A stretch of DNA of 64,000 bases from Rhizobium etli CFN 42 (GCF_000092045.1 NC_007761.1:2731001-2795000); one strand, 5' to 3'. Shown: positions 35,440-45,120, counted from the first letter of the stretch. Made by a program: numbers and translations. The notes: a model not told the origin generated them from the letters alone.

Positions 35440-35690
35440 CCCGGCGTCGTTGCGTCCGCGGCCAGATTTCGCACCGCACCTCGCATGCCGCCAGCTTGCA
35501 AGGAGCAGCGCTGCGGCGCATGCTTCCAGGCTCCGCCCTCTCGGGCTGCACACATCCCCGCATGAGGAATGTTGGAGAATGCCACTTCTGGGCGAGGACG
35601 TTGCCCCAACTCCCCATCCCTGTGCTCCTCACAGGGAACCAGCGCGCCCACGGCCTTGGGCACGCAGGTGTTAAGCTTCCTTTTTGACGA
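35440..35690. repeat. REP-like repeat block
   Basis: Includes a GCGCATGC-flanked palindromic stretch, a CATGAGGAATGTTGGAGAATGCC segment resembling the one at 9860-9880 (kept short here), and a CCCTGTG-CTCCT-CACAGGG hairpin around 35619-35636 related to the repeat at 49392-49420. The gap 35170-35893 otherwise holds only the terminator and the TetR remnant; 35690-35893 shows nothing recognisable. Confidence 0.4.
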
Positions 35691-35893
35691 TATCTTTTGC
35701 TTTGGGTCTGGTGGGAATTGTCAAACATTGTGTCGGTTGTGGGCGGTAGCAGTTGGCGGATTATTGCAGAAGAATGCGTATCGGCCGGTTCATGATCTGG
35801 ATGAAGACTGCGGAGTGGATGGGACGGCTTGACCAAGAGGGAGCAATTTCACCCAAGCTGCACGGTAGCGGACTTGGATGAGGGGAATCTGGG

Positions 35894-36496
35894 ATGTCGA
35901 TCTTGCTAAAAAGCGTGTCGCTACTGGCCGGAATAACATTCTCGGTACCAGCCTTTGGCGATTGCTTAACCGCTAAAGAAACCAAACGGGGCGTGCTGCT
36001 GACCAGAGAAGCGCCTTTCTATTCCGTATTCTACAAGCCGGACGGCCCGGGCCTCACCGAACAACGGCTGATGGAGCGCGATGGTTCACTGCAGCCGGTG
36101 TCGGCTGTATATCTGCACCCCTTGCTCGTCGAAAAGAGAGTTAGTGCCAGCGGGACGCATGAGCTGAAATACGCGAATGCGATTGCGTTAGACAATTTAC
36201 CAGAGAAGAAGAACTGGCAATCCGGCACGACGCTTTTCATCAACGGCAAAAAATCCGTTTCCGGCACGACTTTTATTAGGTTCGACGGCTTGGGAGAGGA
36301 AACGATTGCATCTTGTTCCTACAAAGTTTGGGCCATCAACAGCCGTCTGGAACTGACGGAATTGCCTCCGATTATTTTCGAACAATACTATTCCCCCGAG
36401 CTTCATCTCGTTCTTCGTTCGGTGAGGTTAGGCCACTCCAACAGGCCGTTGAACGAGCTTCGATTTGATCGATTTCAAATTGGCTGGGGCAACTAG
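35894..36496 (+). CDS. Secreted hypothetical protein
   Basis: A 200-aa protein with a signal peptide (about 1-22, ending PAFGDC), followed by a soluble beta-rich domain. No family is recognised. Its codon use is less GC-biased than its neighbours, and it lies between a repeat block and an IS110 remnant, which suggests an acquired or rearranged segment. Confidence 0.6.
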   Translation: MSILLKSVSLLAGITFSVPAFGDCLTAKETKRGVLLTREAPFYSVFYKPDGPGLTEQRLMERDGSLQPVSAVYLHPLLVEKRVSASGTHELKYANAIALDNLPEKKNWQSGTTLFINGKKSVSGTTFIRFDGLGEETIASCSYKVWAINSRLELTELPPIIFEQYYSPELHLVLRSVRLGHSNRPLNELRFDRFQIGWGN

Positions 36497-36514
36497 GGGG
36501 ACATTGTGTTCCCT

Positions 36515-36790
36515 CTATCGTCCCAGGAAGCCTGCTCGCAGGCGCGGGCAGACATGCGCGCGCAACGGATCGACCACGGCGACGGCAAAGCCATCGAGCC
36601 AAAGCGCGATGGGCAGGTCGATGGAACTTGCCTCCATCACGATGCTTTTGGGACGATGCCTGGCCAGCAGCCGTTTCAGCTGGCCGATGCCGGCCTTGTC
36701 ATTGCTAATCCGCCGGCCTTCGCCCAGCGGATGCAGATGAACATCCAGCCACTCTTTACTCACGTCCACACCGGCAGAAACTACCGGCAT
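36515..36790 (-). mobile_element. IS110-family transposase remnant (N-terminal part)
   Basis: From ATG 36790, behind an AAGGAG ribosome site, the protein starts VVSAGVDVSKEWLDVHLHP, the first acidic block of the IS110 RuvC-like DEDD catalytic domain. It continues with the second acidic block region (VMEASS). Similarity stops near LRAHVCPRL, and the frame ends at 36515 after about 91 aa, whereas intact IS110 transposases are 300-400 aa with a C-terminal serine domain. The element is therefore inactive here. Confidence 0.75.
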
Positions 36791-36918
36791 CGCGTCTCCT
36801 TGGAACGAAACCTTGCCTTGCATGCGGGACTTGCTCCCCATCATCTGTTCGGGACAAACGCGAGGACGGCCGGACCAATCTCATCCCGGTTCAAGCCAAG
36901 GGGCCTGCGGTCCCGGCC

Positions 36919-36958
36919 GTCCGCACTCCGGCGGATGGCCATCCGCCGGAGTGCGGAC
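36919..36958. repeat. Perfect 40-bp palindrome beside the IS110 remnant
   Basis: Two 20-bp arms meet with no spacer (centre between 36938 and 36939). It lies about 130 bp upstream of the transposase remnant start. It may be an element end, a recombination target of the element, or a transcription-ending hairpin. Confidence 0.8.
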
Positions 36959-37023
36959 CGATCATCCAACAATCAGCGCGAATTGAACATGCAAGGGGCC
37001 ACACTAGGCCTTTCCCTATCGCC

Positions 37024-39156
37024 TCACCCCTCCAACTCCACAATCGCACACCCATACCCCTGAAGCTCCAGCCTGCCCGTCACCTTCTTCTCCCCATCCA
37101 GCAGATCCCGCCCGGCAGGCACCCCGCCCACCGTCACCGCCTGATCCATATAATTCTGCACAAACAGCAGCCGCCGCTCGTCGTTCATCCGCATCGTCAC
37201 CTCCACGCCCTCGGGCAACCCGCCGACCAGCGGCTCCACGCCTGCCGGTGCAAACAGCCGTTCGGTCAGCGCCTCGGTCAGCTCAGGCGTGAGATAAGTG
37301 CCGAGATAGACCACCTGCCCCTTGCCGATCTTGCGGGAGGTCGCCATCGGTTGGCCTTCGGCGTAGCGGTTGGACCAGATGGCGATCACCTCGACGTCGG
37401 GGTCAATGGTGAGGTTTTCGTAGAAATGGCCGGCGGTCATTTCGCGGTTGCCAATCTTGAAGCGGCGTTGGCGGCGGTTGCTTTCGGCGGGCTTGTTCGG
37501 CGGGATGACAAGGCCGCCGGAGCGTTCCATCACGTCGAAGAGGCCGTTGGCGCCGGGGGCGGCGAGACGGCCGAAATCTTCGACGCGCACGCCCGTCAGC
37601 TTCGAAAGCGCGGTGCCGGGAGCGGTTTCGCGGATGACGTGATTATCCTCGTTGCGCGTGCCGGTGCGCGCGCCGATGATGACGGTGCCGCCTGACACAG
37701 CGAAGGCTTCGAGCTTGTCTGTCCATTCGTCCTTCCACATCACCCAATGGGGGACGTAGAAGAGCTTCAGCCTGGAAAGATCGTCCTCGGGGTGGATGAA
37801 GCCGCAGGCGATGCCGCGATCGTAGCAGTGCTGATGCAGCAGGATCGCGTCGTCCTGCGGGCTCGGCAGGCCGATCGGATAGGTCTTGTGGGCTTCCTGA
37901 TTGTCGAAATCGGAGCCGGCGATGCCGACATCCATGCGGACAAAGGTGCCGAGGATCTTGGGCTGCAGCGCCGTCATTTCGTTCGCAAAGCGCTTGGCCT
38001 CCTCATAGCGATGGCGGCCGATATCGTCATGGTCGATGATACCCATCCAATAGATTTCGGCGCCGAAATGGGCGGGCCGCCAGCGGAAGAACATCAGACC
38101 GTCGGCACCGTGGGCGACCGAGGAGAGCGCCATGCGGCGCAGCTCGCCCGGCTCCGGTGTCAGCGTGCAGAAGCCCGGCTGGCTGCCGAAGCCCGATTGC
38201 TGCTCGGGCACGATGTAATTGCCGGAGAAGCCGCGGCAGATATCGAGGTGCAGCGCCTGCACCTTGGCGTGGTTGCCGAGCCGTTGGAACTCGTCATAGA
38301 GCATCGGGTAGATGTCATAGCCGACGAAATCGAGATCCTTGCTGAACTGGCCGCGGAAATCGATGTCCCGCAAGCCGCCGAGGTTGTGGAAGACGAACCA
38401 GGAGGGTTTGACTGCGCGCAGGATCTCGACCTGGTCGTGCTGGAAGCGCGCGGTGGAGAAGGCGAGGAAGCGGTGGTAATCCTGCAGATGGCCGGGGCTC
38501 GGAAAGGTCGGGCCGAATTCGATCGGCAGCACCACCTGGTCGAAGCTGTCATAGGCCGTCGCCCAGAAATCGCCGCCCCAGGCGGCGTTGAGCTTCGCAA
38601 TCTCGCGATATTTATCAGCGAGAAAGGTCTGGAATTCGGTGAGCGTCGCCTTGGAAAAGCTCTCCGGCATGCTGGTGTTGAGCTCGTTATCAGTCTGCCA
38701 GCCGACGACGAAGGGGTTGCCGCGATAATGCTCGGCCATCGCGCGGGTGATGCGCTTGCTGTATTCGCGGAAGACGGGGCTTGCCGTGTCGCAGTGCTGG
38801 CGCGAGCCATGGCTCATCGGCCGGCCCTTGCCGTCCACCCTTAAAATCTCAGGATGGGCCGCGGTCAGCCAGCGCGGCGGCGTGGCGGTCGGCGTGCACA
38901 TGATGGTGTCGATGCCGTGGCGCCCGAGGATTGCTATGGCGCGGTCGAACAGGTCGAAATCATAGGTGCCGAGCTTGGGTTCCAGAATGTGCCAGGCGAA
39001 TTCGGCCATGCGCACGACATTGAAGCCGGCTTTCGCCATGCGCTCGGCGTCGCGCTCCCAATAGCTCTCGTCGACATGCTCGGGATAATGCGGCGCGCCG
39101 ACGAGGAAGCGGTCGGTCTTGACGGGGTTCCATACGGAGAGGGTCTTGTCGGGCAC
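37024..39156 (-). CDS. GH42 beta-galactosidase
   Basis: A 710-aa family 42 glycoside hydrolase. Residues about 15-400 form the catalytic barrel with acid/base Glu in GWQTDNELN and nucleophile Glu in the VPEQQSG motif. A trimerisation domain and a small C-terminal beta domain follow. There is no signal peptide, so it hydrolyses imported beta-galactosides in the cytoplasm. The GTG at 39156 is chosen because it follows the ATPase gene by 13 bp with an AAGGA site; a longer frame would overlap that gene. It is the last gene of the uptake operon. Confidence 0.9.
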   Translation of the reverse strand: MPDKTLSVWNPVKTDRFLVGAPHYPEHVDESYWERDAERMAKAGFNVVRMAEFAWHILEPKLGTYDFDLFDRAIAILGRHGIDTIMCTPTATPPRWLTAAHPEILRVDGKGRPMSHGSRQHCDTASPVFREYSKRITRAMAEHYRGNPFVVGWQTDNELNTSMPESFSKATLTEFQTFLADKYREIAKLNAAWGGDFWATAYDSFDQVVLPIEFGPTFPSPGHLQDYHRFLAFSTARFQHDQVEILRAVKPSWFVFHNLGGLRDIDFRGQFSKDLDFVGYDIYPMLYDEFQRLGNHAKVQALHLDICRGFSGNYIVPEQQSGFGSQPGFCTLTPEPGELRRMALSSVAHGADGLMFFRWRPAHFGAEIYWMGIIDHDDIGRHRYEEAKRFANEMTALQPKILGTFVRMDVGIAGSDFDNQEAHKTYPIGLPSPQDDAILLHQHCYDRGIACGFIHPEDDLSRLKLFYVPHWVMWKDEWTDKLEAFAVSGGTVIIGARTGTRNEDNHVIRETAPGTALSKLTGVRVEDFGRLAAPGANGLFDVMERSGGLVIPPNKPAESNRRQRRFKIGNREMTAGHFYENLTIDPDVEVIAIWSNRYAEGQPMATSRKIGKGQVVYLGTYLTPELTEALTERLFAPAGVEPLVGGLPEGVEVTMRMNDERRLLFVQNYMDQAVTVGGVPAGRDLLDGEKKVTGRLELQGYGCAIVELEG

Positions 39157-39169
39157 GGGCGGTCTTTCC

Positions 39170-40315
39170 TTATTTGTCGAGGATGGTCTTGCGGGCGCTG
39201 ATCGTGCGGCCGCCGTCGGGAGAGAAGAGATAGAGCTCGTTCGCATCGAGCTTCAACGCCACCTTCTGCCCAGCGGCGAAGGGCGCGACGTAGGAAAGTT
39301 GCGCGGTGATGTTGCCGGTGCCGCTTTCCGACGCGATGGTGCGGAGATTGCCGGCATCGACATAGAGAATGGTCTCGCGGCCGAGATGCTCGACGAGGCG
39401 GACTTCGCCATGGATGGCTCCGCCCTCGCTGCCTTCGGCGACCACCGAGATCGCCTCCGGCCGCACGCCGAGCGTCAGGCTGGTTCCCTTCGCCAGCGCC
39501 GTCGGCTGGGCAAGCTCCACCGTCAGGGCCGCAAGGCCGGGCGCGGAGACCGTCACGCTGCGGCCGGATGTGTCGTCGAGGGTGACGGCGAGGAAATTCA
39601 TTCTGGGCGCGCCGAGGAAGCCGGCGACGAAGAGATTGTCGGGGTTGCGGTAAAGCTCCAGCGGCGAACCGAGCTGCTCGATGATCCCCTTGTTCAACAC
39701 GACGATGCGGCTTGCCATGGTCATCGCCTCCACCTGGTCGTGGGTGACATAGACCATGGTAGCGCCGAGCTCGGCATGCAGGCTGCTCAGTTCGACGCGC
39801 ATCTGGGTGCGCAGCGCCGCATCGAGGTTCGACAGCGGCTCGTCAAATAGGAAAACCTCGGGCGAACGGGTGATCGCCCGGCCGATCGCCACGCGCTGCC
39901 GCTGGCCGCCGGAAAGCTGCTTCGGCCGCTTGTCCAACTGGTCGTCGATGCGCAGGATCTTGGCGGCGCGAGCGACCGCCGCCTCGATTTCGGCTTTGGG
40001 GCGCTTGGCCATACGCAGGCCAAAGCCCATATTCTCCGCCACCGTCATATGCGGATAGAGCGCATAGGACTGGAAGACCATGGCAATACCACGATCGCCC
40101 GGTTCCTGCCGGCTCACATCGCGGCCGTTGATCAGGATCTGGCCTGAGGAGATCGCCTCCAGGCCGGCGATGCTCTTCAAGAGCGTGGACTTGCCGCAGC
40201 CGGATGGCCCGACCATGACGATGAACTCGCCTTGCGCAACCGAAAGATCGATGCCGCGCAGCGCATGATAGGCGCCGTAATTCTTGTTGATCTCTCGAAG
40301 TTCGAGACTGGTCAT
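39170..40315 (-). CDS. Sugar ABC transporter ATP-binding protein (MalK/UgpC type)
   Basis: A 381-aa CUT1-class ATPase: Walker A GPSGCGKST (about 36-44), Q-loop FQSYALYPHMT, signature LSGGQRQR, Walker B VFLFDEPLSNLDA and switch His in YVTHDQ. A C-terminal OB-type regulatory domain spans about 240-381. It powers the two permeases encoded upstream for beta-galactoside or related oligosaccharide import. Confidence 0.92.
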   Translation of the reverse strand: MTSLELREINKNYGAYHALRGIDLSVAQGEFIVMVGPSGCGKSTLLKSIAGLEAISSGQILINGRDVSRQEPGDRGIAMVFQSYALYPHMTVAENMGFGLRMAKRPKAEIEAAVARAAKILRIDDQLDKRPKQLSGGQRQRVAIGRAITRSPEVFLFDEPLSNLDAALRTQMRVELSSLHAELGATMVYVTHDQVEAMTMASRIVVLNKGIIEQLGSPLELYRNPDNLFVAGFLGAPRMNFLAVTLDDTSGRSVTVSAPGLAALTVELAQPTALAKGTSLTLGVRPEAISVVAEGSEGGAIHGEVRLVEHLGRETILYVDAGNLRTIASESGTGNITAQLSYVAPFAAGQKVALKLDANELYLFSPDGGRTISARKTILDK

Positions 40316-40352
40316 GTCCTGGCCCTCTCTTGTTGAAACGGAAGACGCGCGC

Positions 40353-41204
40353 TCATCCCTTCACCGCGCCCATGGTGAGGCCGGCGATGAAATGCCGCTG
40401 CATCAGAAAGAACATCACGACGGGCGGCACGGCGACGACGATCGTGCCTGCCGAAACCAGGTTCCAGGCTGAGACCCACTCGCCGCGAAGATTGGCAAGA
40501 CCCGCCGTCACCGGCTTGACGCTGTCGCTGACGGTCAGCACCACGGCCCAGAAATAGTCATTCCAGACGAAGGTGAAGATCAGGATGGCGAGCGCGGCAA
40601 GTGCCGGCCGCACCAGCGGGATCACCACATGGATGAGCGTCTGGAAGGGCGAAGCCCCTTCCGCCCGCGCCGCCTGGAACAGCTCGTCTGGCAATGCCGC
40701 GATGAAATTGCGCATGAAGAGCGTCGCGAACCCGGTCTGGAAGGCGACGTGGAAGATGATCAGCGCCACCGTGGTATCGATCAGGTCGAGGCGCACCATC
40801 AGGTCGCGCACCGGGATCATCATGATCTGGTGCGGCAGGAAATTGCCGCCGACGAAGAGCGCGAAGATCAGCATGTTGCCGGGAAAGCGGTAGCGCGACA
40901 GGACGAAGCCCGCGAGCGTCGAGAGCGTCAGCACGCCGATGACCGAGGGAATGGTGATAATCAGGCTGTTCAGGAAATAGCGCGCCATCGGCGTGTCGGT
41001 GAAGACGGCCCGGTAATTGTCGATGAGGCCGATCTCGGTCGGCCAGCCCCAGAGATTGCCGCCCATAACATCCGCCGTCGAGCGGAAGGAAGTGAGGATG
41101 ATCGCAAAGAGCGGGCAGAGCCAGAGGATGAGCACGAGGACGACGGCCGAGACATAGAGCCGGCGCTGCCAGATCGCGCTTTCGGGAATGGGACGAGGAT
41201 ACAT
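40353..41204 (-). CDS. Sugar ABC transporter permease (MalG type)
   Basis: A 283-aa inner-membrane permease with six helices and the EAA loop ARAEGASPFQTLIHVVIPL that contacts the ATPase. The start at 41204 has an AGGGGAGG ribosome site and overlaps the stop of the first permease (TGATG). It pairs with that permease. Confidence 0.92.
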   Translation of the reverse strand: MYPRPIPESAIWQRRLYVSAVVLVLILWLCPLFAIILTSFRSTADVMGGNLWGWPTEIGLIDNYRAVFTDTPMARYFLNSLIITIPSVIGVLTLSTLAGFVLSRYRFPGNMLIFALFVGGNFLPHQIMMIPVRDLMVRLDLIDTTVALIIFHVAFQTGFATLFMRNFIAALPDELFQAARAEGASPFQTLIHVVIPLVRPALAALAILIFTFVWNDYFWAVVLTVSDSVKPVTAGLANLRGEWVSAWNLVSAGTIVVAVPPVVMFFLMQRHFIAGLTMGAVKG

Positions 41205-42088
41205 CAGCCTCCCCTCTCTTCGCTGCGGATGATGTGGGTGAGATACCAGGCGATAAAGACGGCCATGATCACGAAGAGCACCGAGGCAATCGCCGCGCCA
41301 TAGCCGAAGCGGTAGGAGAAGATCGACTGCTCGTACATCTGGTAGGCGAGCACCGAAGACGAGCCGAACGGCCCGCCCGCGGTCATCACCGAGATCATGT
41401 CGAAGGAGCGCAGCGCGCCGACGACAGTCACCGCAATGGCGATGAAGGTGACTTGCGTCAGCTGCGGCAGCACGATGTGGCGCAGCATGTTCCAGCCCCT
41501 CGCCCCATCGACGCGCCCTGCCCCGATCAGCTCTTCGCTCAAATTGTTGAGGCCGGCGAGATAGAGCACCATACAGAAGGTGATCTGCGGCCACAGCGCC
41601 GCGATGACGATCGCGAAGGTGACGAAATGCTCATCGGAGAGCACTGCCGGCGCCACTGCCCCGAAGGCCCGGAAGATCAGCGCCAGCAGCCCGAAGTCCG
41701 GCGTATAGACCCAGGTGAAGACGACGCCCACCGTCACCGAGGCCAGCACCAGCGGAATGAAGAACAGTGATTTCAGGAAGCGCATGCCTGCGATTTTCTG
41801 GTTGACCAAGAGCGCGATGGCGAGCCCGATCGGCGGTGCCGCCATGAACATGACGAGCCAGATCAGATTGTTCTTCAACGACACGTAGAATTGCGGATCG
41901 TTATAGAGCTCGATGTAATTGCCGAGCCCGATCCACACCATCGGCCCGAACCCATCCCACTCGTGAATGCTGATCCAGACGCTGCGCACCGCCGACAACA
42001 GGATGACAGTGAAAAACAGCGCGATCGCAGGCGCGATGAGCAAAGTCGGGGTAAGCCACCAACGCTGGCGGCGCCATAATGTCTGCAT
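41204..42088 (-). CDS. Sugar ABC transporter permease (MalF type)
   Basis: A 294-aa permease with six membrane helices and the EAA-like loop GAGRVDGARGWNMLRHIVLP. It is separated from the binding-protein gene by 351 bp containing two REP units, and overlaps the second permease gene. Together they form the channel for the imported sugar. Confidence 0.92.
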   Translation of the reverse strand: MQTLWRRQRWWLTPTLLIAPAIALFFTVILLSAVRSVWISIHEWDGFGPMVWIGLGNYIELYNDPQFYVSLKNNLIWLVMFMAAPPIGLAIALLVNQKIAGMRFLKSLFFIPLVLASVTVGVVFTWVYTPDFGLLALIFRAFGAVAPAVLSDEHFVTFAIVIAALWPQITFCMVLYLAGLNNLSEELIGAGRVDGARGWNMLRHIVLPQLTQVTFIAIAVTVVGALRSFDMISVMTAGGPFGSSSVLAYQMYEQSIFSYRFGYGAAIASVLFVIMAVFIAWYLTHIIRSEERGG

Positions 42089-42166
42089 CTCTGGAGCCTC
42101 AAATTACCTTGGGAGCGGGCTGATGCCCACCAACACCGCTAACAAGATCGGGCCACTCCCTCCTTC

Positions 42167-42395
42167 GTCATGCTCGGGCTTGTCCCGAGCATCTGCCCCC
42201 CTCCGATAGGGCAGCAGATCCTCGGCACAAGGCCGAGGATGACGTCGAGGGAGAGGCGGGCGTCGCGGGGCGACGCCCTCGGTTCGCTGGCAAAGCCCGC
42301 CAACCCCTCCTCCGTCATGCTCGGGCTTGTCCCGAGCATCTACCCCCTTCGATAGGGCAGCAGATCCTCGGCACAAGGCCGAGGATGACGTCGAG
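42167..42395. repeat. Two direct copies of an 80-bp REP unit inside the sugar operon
   Basis: Copies at 42167-42249 and 42314-42395 are nearly identical. Each holds two hairpins: ATGCTCGGG with CCCGAGCAT, and ATCCTCGGC with GCCGAGGAT. They fill the binding-protein to permease gap (42089-42439), where no gene is seen. Confidence 0.85.
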
Positions 42396-42439
42396 TGAAG
42401 AGTACGGCCGTCAACAAGCCGGGAGCGATCCGCCACCCT

Positions 42440-43714
42440 TCAAATCTTATAAATCCGCTTCCGCGTCCCCTCGAGCCGCGTCAGGATGGCCTTACGCCGG
42501 TCGGGCTTGGCCATGAACTCCTGGAAGCCGACGAGGCCGGCCTGGGCCATGTCCGGGTCGCTGTCGCGGTCGTAATATTGCGAGGTGCCCTGCACCGTCT
42601 TCATCGTCTCGACAGCGATATTGACGAGCGGATCCTTACTCGGCGGCAGGTCGTGGCGCGGCGGCACGTTGCCGCCCGGTTCTAGATAGGCCGCCAGGTT
42701 CTCCGGCTTGTAGAAATAGGCGAGGAAATCGCGCGCGCCCTGCTTGTTCTTCGCCTTGGCGGGGATATGAACCGAATTGACCGAGAACTCCTCGAAACGG
42801 CCGATCTTCGGATCGAGCACCGGGAAGGTTGCGTAGGCGAGCTGCGGCAGGTCCGCTTCGGTGAAGGCCGAACGCAGGAAGGCGCCGAGGTTCATGATGC
42901 CGGCCTTCTTCTGGGCCAGAAGTGCTGCGGCCTCCTGCCAGCCGAAAGAGGTATGGTTCGGGGTGAAGAAGCCCTTCGAAATCATCGCCTCCCAGTGGTC
43001 GAAGACCGGCGTCAGCGCCGGATCGAGATAGCTCATCTCGCCGTTCATCAGCGCCATGTGCCTGTCGAGCCCGTTGATGCGCAGATTCATCTGATCGAAC
43101 CAGCCGGCCGCCGGCCACAATTCCTTGGTGCCGATCGCAACCGGGGTGATGCCGGCCGCCTTGCACTTGTCGCCATAGGCCAGGAACTCGTCGGCCGTCT
43201 TCGGCACGGTCAGGCCGTATTGATCGAACACGTCCTTGCGATAGAACATGCCCCAGAGCGTGCCGCCGGTGGGCAGGCCGTACTGCTTGCCGTCATCGGT
43301 GACGGCGCCGGCCGTGGCACCCAGCACGTCCTTGTACTTCTCCTTCGCGAAGAGGTCGGAAATATCGTCGAAAAGGCCGCGCTTGACGAAGGCGCGCATG
43401 CGGTTGCCCGAAAACCAGAAGCAGATGTCGGGCGCGCCGGCAACGAGATAGTTGCGGATCGCCGTCTTGTGCGCCTCGTGGTCCATATTGTTGATGACGA
43501 CGTTGACACCGGCTTCCTTGCCGAAGCCCGCCGCGATCGACTTCAGTGCATCGAGCGCCGCGCCGTTATTCTCAGACGAGATGACGGTGACTTCCTGCGC
43601 CTGCGCGATCGCAGGCATCGGAAAGCTGCCCGTGACCACTGCCGCCGAAACCACGCCCGCCCCTTTCAGGAAGCTTCTGCGGGTGGTTGAGGGAAAATGC
43701 TTTAAGAATACCAT
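42440..43714 (-). CDS. Extracellular sugar-binding protein (Tat signal)
   Basis: A 424-aa family 1 solute-binding protein. The N-terminus has a twin-arginine motif, TTRRSFLKGAG, before a hydrophobic stretch, so it is probably Tat-exported. The lobe sequences (FGKEAGVNVVINNMDHEA, VPKTADEF) match sugar binders. The start at 43714 follows a GGGAGGA ribosome site. It leads the operon binding protein, permease, permease, ATPase, GH42, divergent from the ROK regulator. Confidence 0.9.
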   Translation of the reverse strand: MVFLKHFPSTTRRSFLKGAGVVSAAVVTGSFPMPAIAQAQEVTVISSENNGAALDALKSIAAGFGKEAGVNVVINNMDHEAHKTAIRNYLVAGAPDICFWFSGNRMRAFVKRGLFDDISDLFAKEKYKDVLGATAGAVTDDGKQYGLPTGGTLWGMFYRKDVFDQYGLTVPKTADEFLAYGDKCKAAGITPVAIGTKELWPAAGWFDQMNLRINGLDRHMALMNGEMSYLDPALTPVFDHWEAMISKGFFTPNHTSFGWQEAAALLAQKKAGIMNLGAFLRSAFTEADLPQLAYATFPVLDPKIGRFEEFSVNSVHIPAKAKNKQGARDFLAYFYKPENLAAYLEPGGNVPPRHDLPPSKDPLVNIAVETMKTVQGTSQYYDRDSDPDMAQAGLVGFQEFMAKPDRRKAILTRLEGTRKRIYKI

Positions 43715-43890
43715 TGAATTCCTCCCGGTTGATCGATCAACACCGCCTGGCCCGAGCCGCCTCCTCCTTGGAGCGCGCTCGGTCAGGCATTCAACGCGCC
43801 GATCCGGTGCCCTGACCTCCAACGTACAATCCCGCTGGCTCTGTTGATCGGCGGCCGAACTTATGCATAGATTGTGCAAGCCCGCAATAA

Positions 43891-43907
43891 TTAATTTACA
43901 AAATTAA
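43891..43907. promoter_or_regulatory. AT-rich palindromic operator candidate
   Basis: TTAATTT-ACA-AAATTAA, a perfect 7-bp inverted repeat in the divergent region, ending 11 bp before the ROK gene start. ROK repressors such as NagC and Mlc bind AT-rich palindromes, so autoregulation and control of the sugar operon are likely. Confidence 0.55.
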
Positions 43908-43917
43908 GGAATTCATC

Positions 43918-45120
43918 GTGAAGCTGAAAGGCGACCAGACCACGGCGAGAGCCATGAACCGACGCCTCATCCTCAACCTTCTCCGCCGCGAGGGGCCGAG
44001 GAGCCGCGCCGATATCGCGACGGTGATTGGCTTGAGCCCAGCCGCCGTCACCTTCGTCGTCGCCGATCTGCTGGAGGAAGGCATCGTCACCGAAGGCAAG
44101 GCAGTGCCGGGGCCTGCAGGCCGCCGCCCGATCCCGGTCGAGATCAATTACGAGCACTCGCTCGCCGTCGGTTTCAAGCTGATGGTGGATTCGGTGGAGT
44201 GTGTCGCGACCGACCTCGCCACCAACCCCGTCGCCGCCATGCGCGTCGGCCTGGAGGGCCATGATCCCGATTATGTCGCCGATCTCCTGGCGGGCACCGT
44301 GCCCGAACTGGTCAAGCTCGCCGGCCGCCCGAAGGCCAAGCTCGCCGGCATTGGCATCTCCATGCCCGGCGTCATCAACCACGAGCAGACCGCCTGCGTG
44401 CGCAGTCACCGCTTTAAATGGGATAATGTTCCGCTGGCCTCGCTGGTGGCAAGCCGCGTCCACGTGCCGGTTTGGCTGGAGGACGATACCAACGCCTATG
44501 CCATCGCCCAGCAGCTCTTCGGCCTCGGGCGCCAGCACCGCAACATGGCGGTTCTCGCTGTCGGCGTCGGCATTAGCTGCGCCCTGGTCATCGACGGCAA
44601 GCTATATCGCGGCGCCAATGGCGCGGCCGGCAAGTTCGGCCACACGCTGTTCGAGGAGAACGGCCGCCTCTGCGAATGCGGCAAGCGCGGCTGCCTGATG
44701 GCTTATCACTCCGAGCTCTCGATGCTGCGCCGCTGGCGCGAAACGACCGGCCGCGACGAACTCGGCCTCCCCGAACTCCGCGAAGCGCTTTCATCAGGCG
44801 ACGCGACCGCCACCACCCTCGTCGCCGAATCAGGCCGCGGCATCGGCACCGCCCTCGCCAACCTCGTCAACATCACCGACCCCGAAGTCGTCGTCGCCGG
44901 CGGCGAAGCCGTCTCGCTTGGCGATCCGTTCCTTAACCCCCTCCGCGAAGCCCTCTCCGCCCGCACCTTCCGCGCCGCCCCGCCCCTCCTCCCCGACTGG
45001 GAAGACAACTCCTGGGCGCGGGGAGCGGCGGCGCTGGTGACGCAGAAGATCTTCGACTTCGAATCATCCGGCGGCGTGACGGATATTGCGAGGCTGGGCG
45101 TCAGAGGTTCGGCGGCTTAA
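43918..45120 (+). CDS. ROK-family transcriptional repressor
   Basis: A 400-aa ROK protein: winged helix-turn-helix (about 15-70, with SRADIATVIGLSPAAVTFVV) and a sugar kinase-like domain. The domain carries DDTNAYAIA, the zinc motif CECGKRGCLM (about 258-267), and a nucleotide-fold ending. GTG start at 43918 with AAGGA. It is divergent from the beta-galactoside operon and most likely represses it until the sugar is bound. Confidence 0.88.
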   Translation: MKLKGDQTTARAMNRRLILNLLRREGPRSRADIATVIGLSPAAVTFVVADLLEEGIVTEGKAVPGPAGRRPIPVEINYEHSLAVGFKLMVDSVECVATDLATNPVAAMRVGLEGHDPDYVADLLAGTVPELVKLAGRPKAKLAGIGISMPGVINHEQTACVRSHRFKWDNVPLASLVASRVHVPVWLEDDTNAYAIAQQLFGLGRQHRNMAVLAVGVGISCALVIDGKLYRGANGAAGKFGHTLFEENGRLCECGKRGCLMAYHSELSMLRRWRETTGRDELGLPELREALSSGDATATTLVAESGRGIGTALANLVNITDPEVVVAGGEAVSLGDPFLNPLREALSARTFRAAPPLLPDWEDNSWARGAAALVTQKIFDFESSGGVTDIARLGVRGSAA

